64,000 nucleotides of DNA from Paenibacillus sp. FSL H7-0326 (GTDB taxonomy: Bacteria; Bacillota; Bacilli; Paenibacillales; Paenibacillaceae), in contig NZ_MPVN01000007.1 in NCBI RefSeq assembly GCF_001955535.1, positions 1 through 64,000 on the forward strand, in the 5' to 3' direction. This document shows, piece after piece, positions 60,993 to 64,000 of the stretch. The translations under genes and the position numbers were made by a program. Numbering within the stretch: position 1 is the first letter of the stretch; each line of letters opens with the position of its first letter. The notes under the pieces were generated by a model. That model did not search any database, had not been told where the DNA came from, and worked only from the letters and a program-made list of their open reading frames with translations.

Positions 60993-61895
60993 ATGAAGCT
61001 TGTTACATTTCTAGTAAATGGTGATATCCGATTGGGGATTAAGATTGATCATGGCATTATCGATGTAAATACAGCTGCTTCGCTGCTGCCAGACATGAAC
61101 CGGGTTCCAATGGATATCCATGCCGCAATTGAGGCAGGGCAGTCAGGAATACAAGAATTGGAACGACTTAAGCGGGCAGTCGGAGAGAATAAGGAAGTGC
61201 AAGAACAATCCATTGTCCCGGAAGATGAGATCTCCTATGCTCCATGTGTGACCCAACCGAGCAAAATCATCTGTGTTGGACTGAACTATCGGCGGCATGC
61301 TGAGGAGACAAACGCGGCAATTCCTCAATATCCAATTCTATTCAATAAATTCAATAACACCCTGGCTGCTCATGGGGAAGACATTCCGCTGCCCAGAGTT
61401 AGCAGTGAAGTGGATTATGAAGCTGAACTTGTGATTGTTATCGGGAAGGAAGCCAAATACGTAACCCAAGCAGATGCGCTGGATTATGTCTATGGATATT
61501 GTAATGTGAATGATTTGTCTGCACGTGATCTGCAGATGCGAACTCCTCAATGGCTGCTTGGTAAATCGTGCGACAAATTCTCTCCGCTTGGCCCTTACTT
61601 GGTAACAGCTGACGAGATTGGTGACCCTAACTCACTGGATATCCGGTGTATTGTAAATGGAGAAACAAAGCAAAGCTCCAATACCTCGGACATGATCTTT
61701 CACTGTGACGAGATTGTCAGCTATATCTCACAGCATATGACGCTTCTGCCCGGAGATATCATTTTGACAGGAACTCCGGAAGGGGTCGTTCTTGGGTTAC
61801 CTAAGGAAGACCGGGTATATCTGAAACCAGGAGACACCGTGACTATCGAAATAGAGAAGCTGGGATCTCTGACAAATCGGATGGTCTCTGAATAA
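60993..61895 (+). CDS. Fumarylacetoacetate-hydrolase-family protein
   Basis: The 300-residue protein has a short N-terminal domain and an FAH domain with IICVGLNYRRHAEET, the metal-binding Glu residues in SSEVDYEAELVIVIGKEAK, and GDIILTGTPEGV. Members hydrolyse 2,4-diketo acids or decarboxylate oxaloacetate. Next to a sugar-acid dehydratase and two SDRs it would cleave a 2,4-diketo-3-deoxy acid to pyruvate and a hydroxy acid, as in the L-rhamnose/L-fucose diketo-hydrolase route. ATG 60993 lies 11 bases after AAGGAG; the in-frame TTG 60987, at 5 bases, is an equally good start. Confidence 0.9.
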   Translation: MKLVTFLVNGDIRLGIKIDHGIIDVNTAASLLPDMNRVPMDIHAAIEAGQSGIQELERLKRAVGENKEVQEQSIVPEDEISYAPCVTQPSKIICVGLNYRRHAEETNAAIPQYPILFNKFNNTLAAHGEDIPLPRVSSEVDYEAELVIVIGKEAKYVTQADALDYVYGYCNVNDLSARDLQMRTPQWLLGKSCDKFSPLGPYLVTADEIGDPNSLDIRCIVNGETKQSSNTSDMIFHCDEIVSYISQHMTLLPGDIILTGTPEGVVLGLPKEDRVYLKPGDTVTIEIEKLGSLTNRMVSE

Positions 61896-61904
61896 ATACA
61901 GCTA

Positions 61905-61946
61905 AGAACGATCGAATCGATATGTTGATTCGATCGTTCTATTTGT
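61905..61946. terminator. Strong hairpin ending the sugar-acid operon
   Basis: A perfect 14-bp stem (61905-61918 with 61927-61940) with an 8-base loop is followed by ATTTG. It lies between the operon and the convergent RpiR gene. Confidence 0.8.
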
Positions 61947-61999
61947 GGTGGTAAGCAGTCCTTTTTTAGCTATCACATACATTCTCCTACACTAATTTA

Positions 62000-62830
62000 C
62001 TAACGCGGAAGCTTAGAATGATATCTTGCCCGTAATTGCTGTAGATGTCTCAGCTTCCCGAGACTTTCCTCATTCATAGCGAGACCCACGTTCAGAATCA
62101 AGTTCTCAATGACGAATACAGGTCCAATCATGGAATGGAATTCCCATACTTCACCTCTTCCCGCATACAGCACCAGATCTGCCTGACTTGCCCGAGGATA
62201 TACCAGGCGGTCCGTGATCAGAATGACCCGATAGCCTGCTTCCTCAGCATAATCCAATATCACTTCAATCTCCGGCTGTATCTGGACGAAACCAAAGACA
62301 AGAAGCACGTCATCGGGGCCTGCGTGCATCAGCGTCTCGAGTAATTCATGACCGCTTGCAGCCATAATCTGAATATGGAGGCCAAATCGATGTAATCGAA
62401 ATGCGAACAGTTCTGCGAGCGAAATACACGGACCTGGGGCAAAAACAAAGATCCGTCTCGCTTGACGTATCGCTTCAGAGGCTTCATTCAGTACTTCAGA
62501 ATCCAGTCGTTTACATGTTTCATCCAAATGCTGATGAATTGTACTGAGCAGTGTCTGTGGCAGTGGGAGACCTTCGATCTTGCTCATCGTTTCTTCTAAT
62601 TTGACCGCAGGAGCCGATTCCAAGCGGAAACGAAGCTTTGCCTTGAATTGCTTGGCATTGACGTAACCCACGGATTTCCAGAACCTTGACACAGAGGCAA
62701 TGCTGATTCCAACCTCGTCTGCAATCTCCTGTTCCGTCATATACAGAATTCGCTGCTCATTCCGCTGTATAAAATCAGCCAGCAGCCGCTGATTAGTAGA
62801 AAAGTGTTTTTTACCCCATTCTTCATACAT
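62000..62830 (-). CDS. RpiR/MurR-family transcriptional regulator
   Basis: This 276-residue protein has an N-terminal helix-turn-helix (YMTEQEIADEVGISIASVSRFWKSVGY at about 30-56) and a C-terminal SIS sugar-phosphate-binding domain (IFVFAPGPCISLAELFAFRLHRFG; VLLVFGFVQIQPEIEVILDYAEEAGYRVILITD). I chose the ATG giving MYEEWG, behind GGGGGTG. It is convergent with the sugar-acid operon and divergent from the ECF-type operon, so either could be its target; the palindrome at 62901-62916 favours the latter. Confidence 0.9.
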   Translation of the reverse strand: MYEEWGKKHFSTNQRLLADFIQRNEQRILYMTEQEIADEVGISIASVSRFWKSVGYVNAKQFKAKLRFRLESAPAVKLEETMSKIEGLPLPQTLLSTIHQHLDETCKRLDSEVLNEASEAIRQARRIFVFAPGPCISLAELFAFRLHRFGLHIQIMAASGHELLETLMHAGPDDVLLVFGFVQIQPEIEVILDYAEEAGYRVILITDRLVYPRASQADLVLYAGRGEVWEFHSMIGPVFVIENLILNVGLAMNEESLGKLRHLQQLRARYHSKLPR

Positions 62831-62900
62831 CTGATTGCACACCCCCAATTTTTTTGCTCTTCCCTCGCATAGATAGCCTTAATATAGAGAGCTAATGTTA

Positions 62901-62916
62901 TGTAAATATGTTTACA
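62901..62916. promoter_or_regulatory. Candidate operator between RpiR and the ECF operon
   Basis: TGTAAA and TTTACA are perfect inverted arms around TATG, located between the divergent starts. A regulator site is likely; a divergent cre half-site is a weaker alternative because the CG centre is missing. Confidence 0.45.
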
Positions 62917-62965
62917 CCGTCAAAAATGATGAAAAAATGTTGATCTTGCGTTAATATAACTGGAA

Positions 62966-62993
62966 TTTTGCGATAATCAGGCCTTCCTATAAT
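62966..62993 (+). promoter_or_regulatory. Promoter of the ECF-type operon
   Basis: TATAAT at 62988-62993 has TTTTGC at 62966-62971 with a 16-base spacer, and lies about 38 bases before the gene start. Confidence 0.5.
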
Positions 62994-63030
62994 GGTGTTA
63001 TATTCACGATTAGAGGAGGAACTTAAAACG

Positions 63031-63909
63031 ATGAATACATTGTCTGCACGGTACACACTGACCTCATCTCAAAAAATGATGATATTTGTGCTGTCCATGT
63101 CTTTGTATGGTTTGTCTAACATGTTCACAGAACTGATCCCAAGCGTACAGCTTGGGCCTATCGAATTATCGGTGGAGTACTTTGCCTTCATTCCGCTCAC
63201 GCTGTGCATGCTGTTTCATCCGCTGTATGCTGCTGTCGGCGCATCGGTAGGGGAGATCATCTTCGGTGAGCTGATGCTCGGCCAATTCGGCGGCCTCGGC
63301 GAAGTTGAGAAATTCATCACTTTTTCCTTGGCAATGTACACAGCGGGTCGATTAGTTAAGGATCCGACGAACAAGCGTCAGGTAGGGATCGCAGCCATTA
63401 CAGGGGTGGCGATTCATCAATTACTTAGCTCTATAGTGGACATTGTTAAGGTCTGGGTAGGTGTAGAAGAGCTTGAAGCGGTAGAGGGACTTGCTGAAAG
63501 TATCATCGTCATCGAAGGGGTTGGTTTTTTAAACGACGTGTTATTCTCAGGCATATTGTTGGCTCTGCTTCCGACCCTATATCTTGTTCCCCGGCTGTAT
63601 GGAAAGATCGAACCGCTTCTAGGCATACGTCCCCGTCATAAAGGAATGAAATATGATACAGCTGCATGGATATCACCGAAATATGTGATCCTCAGTGTAA
63701 TCCTTGCCGTCGTAGCGGTTGGAGCAGAAATTCTCTCTGAGACAGAATGGAACATTGCCGAATGGGAGGATATCTTTACAGGCGTGTCCGAACAGCAGCT
63801 CATATGGATCAGTATTGGCGCAGCCGCTCTAATAACGGTCGTTACACTTATTATAATGCGCAGCAAAGCTGGGAAGTCGGATACAGGAACGGAGACCAAA
63901 AATGTCTGA
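63031..63909 (+). CDS. ECF-type transporter S-component-like membrane protein
   Basis: The 292-residue protein has about six or seven hydrophobic segments. It includes FFTELI-like and FIPLTLCMLFHPLYAAVGASVGEIIFGELM, the pattern of substrate-binding S components of energy-coupling-factor importers. A long extra tail with two more membrane segments (near 210-230 and 255-275) exceeds the usual S-component length of about 190. The start ATG 63031 follows GAGGAGGAA. It overlaps the ATPase gene by 8 bases. The imported substrate is unknown; the adjacent RpiR gene hints at sugar- or nucleoside-linked control. Confidence 0.75.
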   Translation: MNTLSARYTLTSSQKMMIFVLSMSLYGLSNMFTELIPSVQLGPIELSVEYFAFIPLTLCMLFHPLYAAVGASVGEIIFGELMLGQFGGLGEVEKFITFSLAMYTAGRLVKDPTNKRQVGIAAITGVAIHQLLSSIVDIVKVWVGVEELEAVEGLAESIIVIEGVGFLNDVLFSGILLALLPTLYLVPRLYGKIEPLLGIRPRHKGMKYDTAAWISPKYVILSVILAVVAVGAEILSETEWNIAEWEDIFTGVSEQQLIWISIGAAALITVVTLIIMRSKAGKSDTGTETKNV

Positions 63910-64000
63910 GCCCATCATCCAATTATCCAACATTTCGTTTACATATCCCGGTGATGAAGTCCCTGTGTTAGATCAGGTATCGCTTACCGTGAACAAGGGT
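63902..64000 (+). CDS. ABC ATPase, EcfA-like (cut by window end)
   Basis: Only 33 codons are visible: IIQLSNISFTYPGDEVPVLD and QVSLTVNKG, the standard start of an ECF or cobalt-type ATPase before Walker A. The ATG lies inside the previous gene (ATG at 63902, TGA of the S component at 63907-63909), so the two are coupled. The rest lies beyond the window. Confidence 0.82.
   Translation, partial: MSEPIIQLSNISFTYPGDEVPVLDQVSLTVNKG

Noticed and set aside
1-64000. CRISPR arrays, tRNA or rRNA genes, insertion sequences, prophage genes
   Set aside because: I looked for regular repeats, tRNA-like cloverleafs with CCA ends, transposase motifs and phage structural genes and saw none that I could support by eye.

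Overview
The window looks like chromosomal DNA of a Paenibacillus-type member of the Bacillota. The evidence is a paired YesM-like kinase and YesN-like AraC response regulator driving a sugar ABC importer without its own ATPase, arabinan-degrading glycosidases (GH127, GH43) with AraC regulators, an SLH-domain surface protein, an RNase J, strong AAGGAGG ribosome binding sites, frequent TTG and GTG starts, and CcpA-type cre sites. No rRNA, tRNA, CRISPR array, insertion sequence or phage gene was seen. All assignments were made by reading the sequence, without database searches.

Layout. 1-8.4 kb: a MerR-like regulator of uncertain start, AlkC DNA glycosylase, then kinase, response regulator, lipoprotein binding protein and two permeases of a carbohydrate importer behind a promoter with a cre site. 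8.4-16.4 kb: a decayed P-loop kinase remnant, small VOC, GyrI-like and YqcI/YcgG genes, a TetR gene divergent from a membrane protein with a palindromic operator, a chemotaxis receptor, an AlkD-like gene and a membrane-anchored metallophosphoesterase. 16.5-22.4 kb: an arabinan locus (GH127, AraC, secreted GH43). 22.4-30.7 kb: EamA exporter with AraC, BCCT transporter, PsiE, MerR, DUF554, aldo/keto reductase, membrane-anchored Mrr-like nuclease, GNAT. 31-41 kb: an ABC exporter, three MFS exporters, RNase J, a Gfo/Idh oxidoreductase and small proteins. 41-57.5 kb: aldo/keto reductase, subtilase, epimerase, beta-lactamase-like SLH protein, a heterodimeric ABC exporter, a DUF3298 protein, a sulfatase with AraC and DMT transporter, GNAT, and a CPA2 cation antiporter. 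57.8-62 kb: a five-gene operon (split UxaA-type dehydratase, two SDRs, FAH-family hydrolase) that fits non-phosphorylating sugar-acid breakdown, followed by a convergent RpiR regulator. 62.9-64 kb: the start of an ECF-type transporter operon cut by the window end.

The most notable signals are in leaders. Three genes (metallophosphoesterase at 15.16 kb, ABC exporter at 31.04 kb, MFS exporter at 39.89 kb) are each preceded by a short upstream reading frame and mutually exclusive hairpins, the architecture of ribosome-mediated attenuation used by antibiotic-inducible genes. The first leader peptide contains MRLR in the same setting (M-x-x-S-M-R-L-R) as the ErmD and MefA macrolide-sensing leaders, yet the gene behind it is a phosphoesterase. 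A fourth leader, before the cation antiporter on the minus strand, has a promoter, a folded element and an intrinsic terminator, and looks like a riboswitch.
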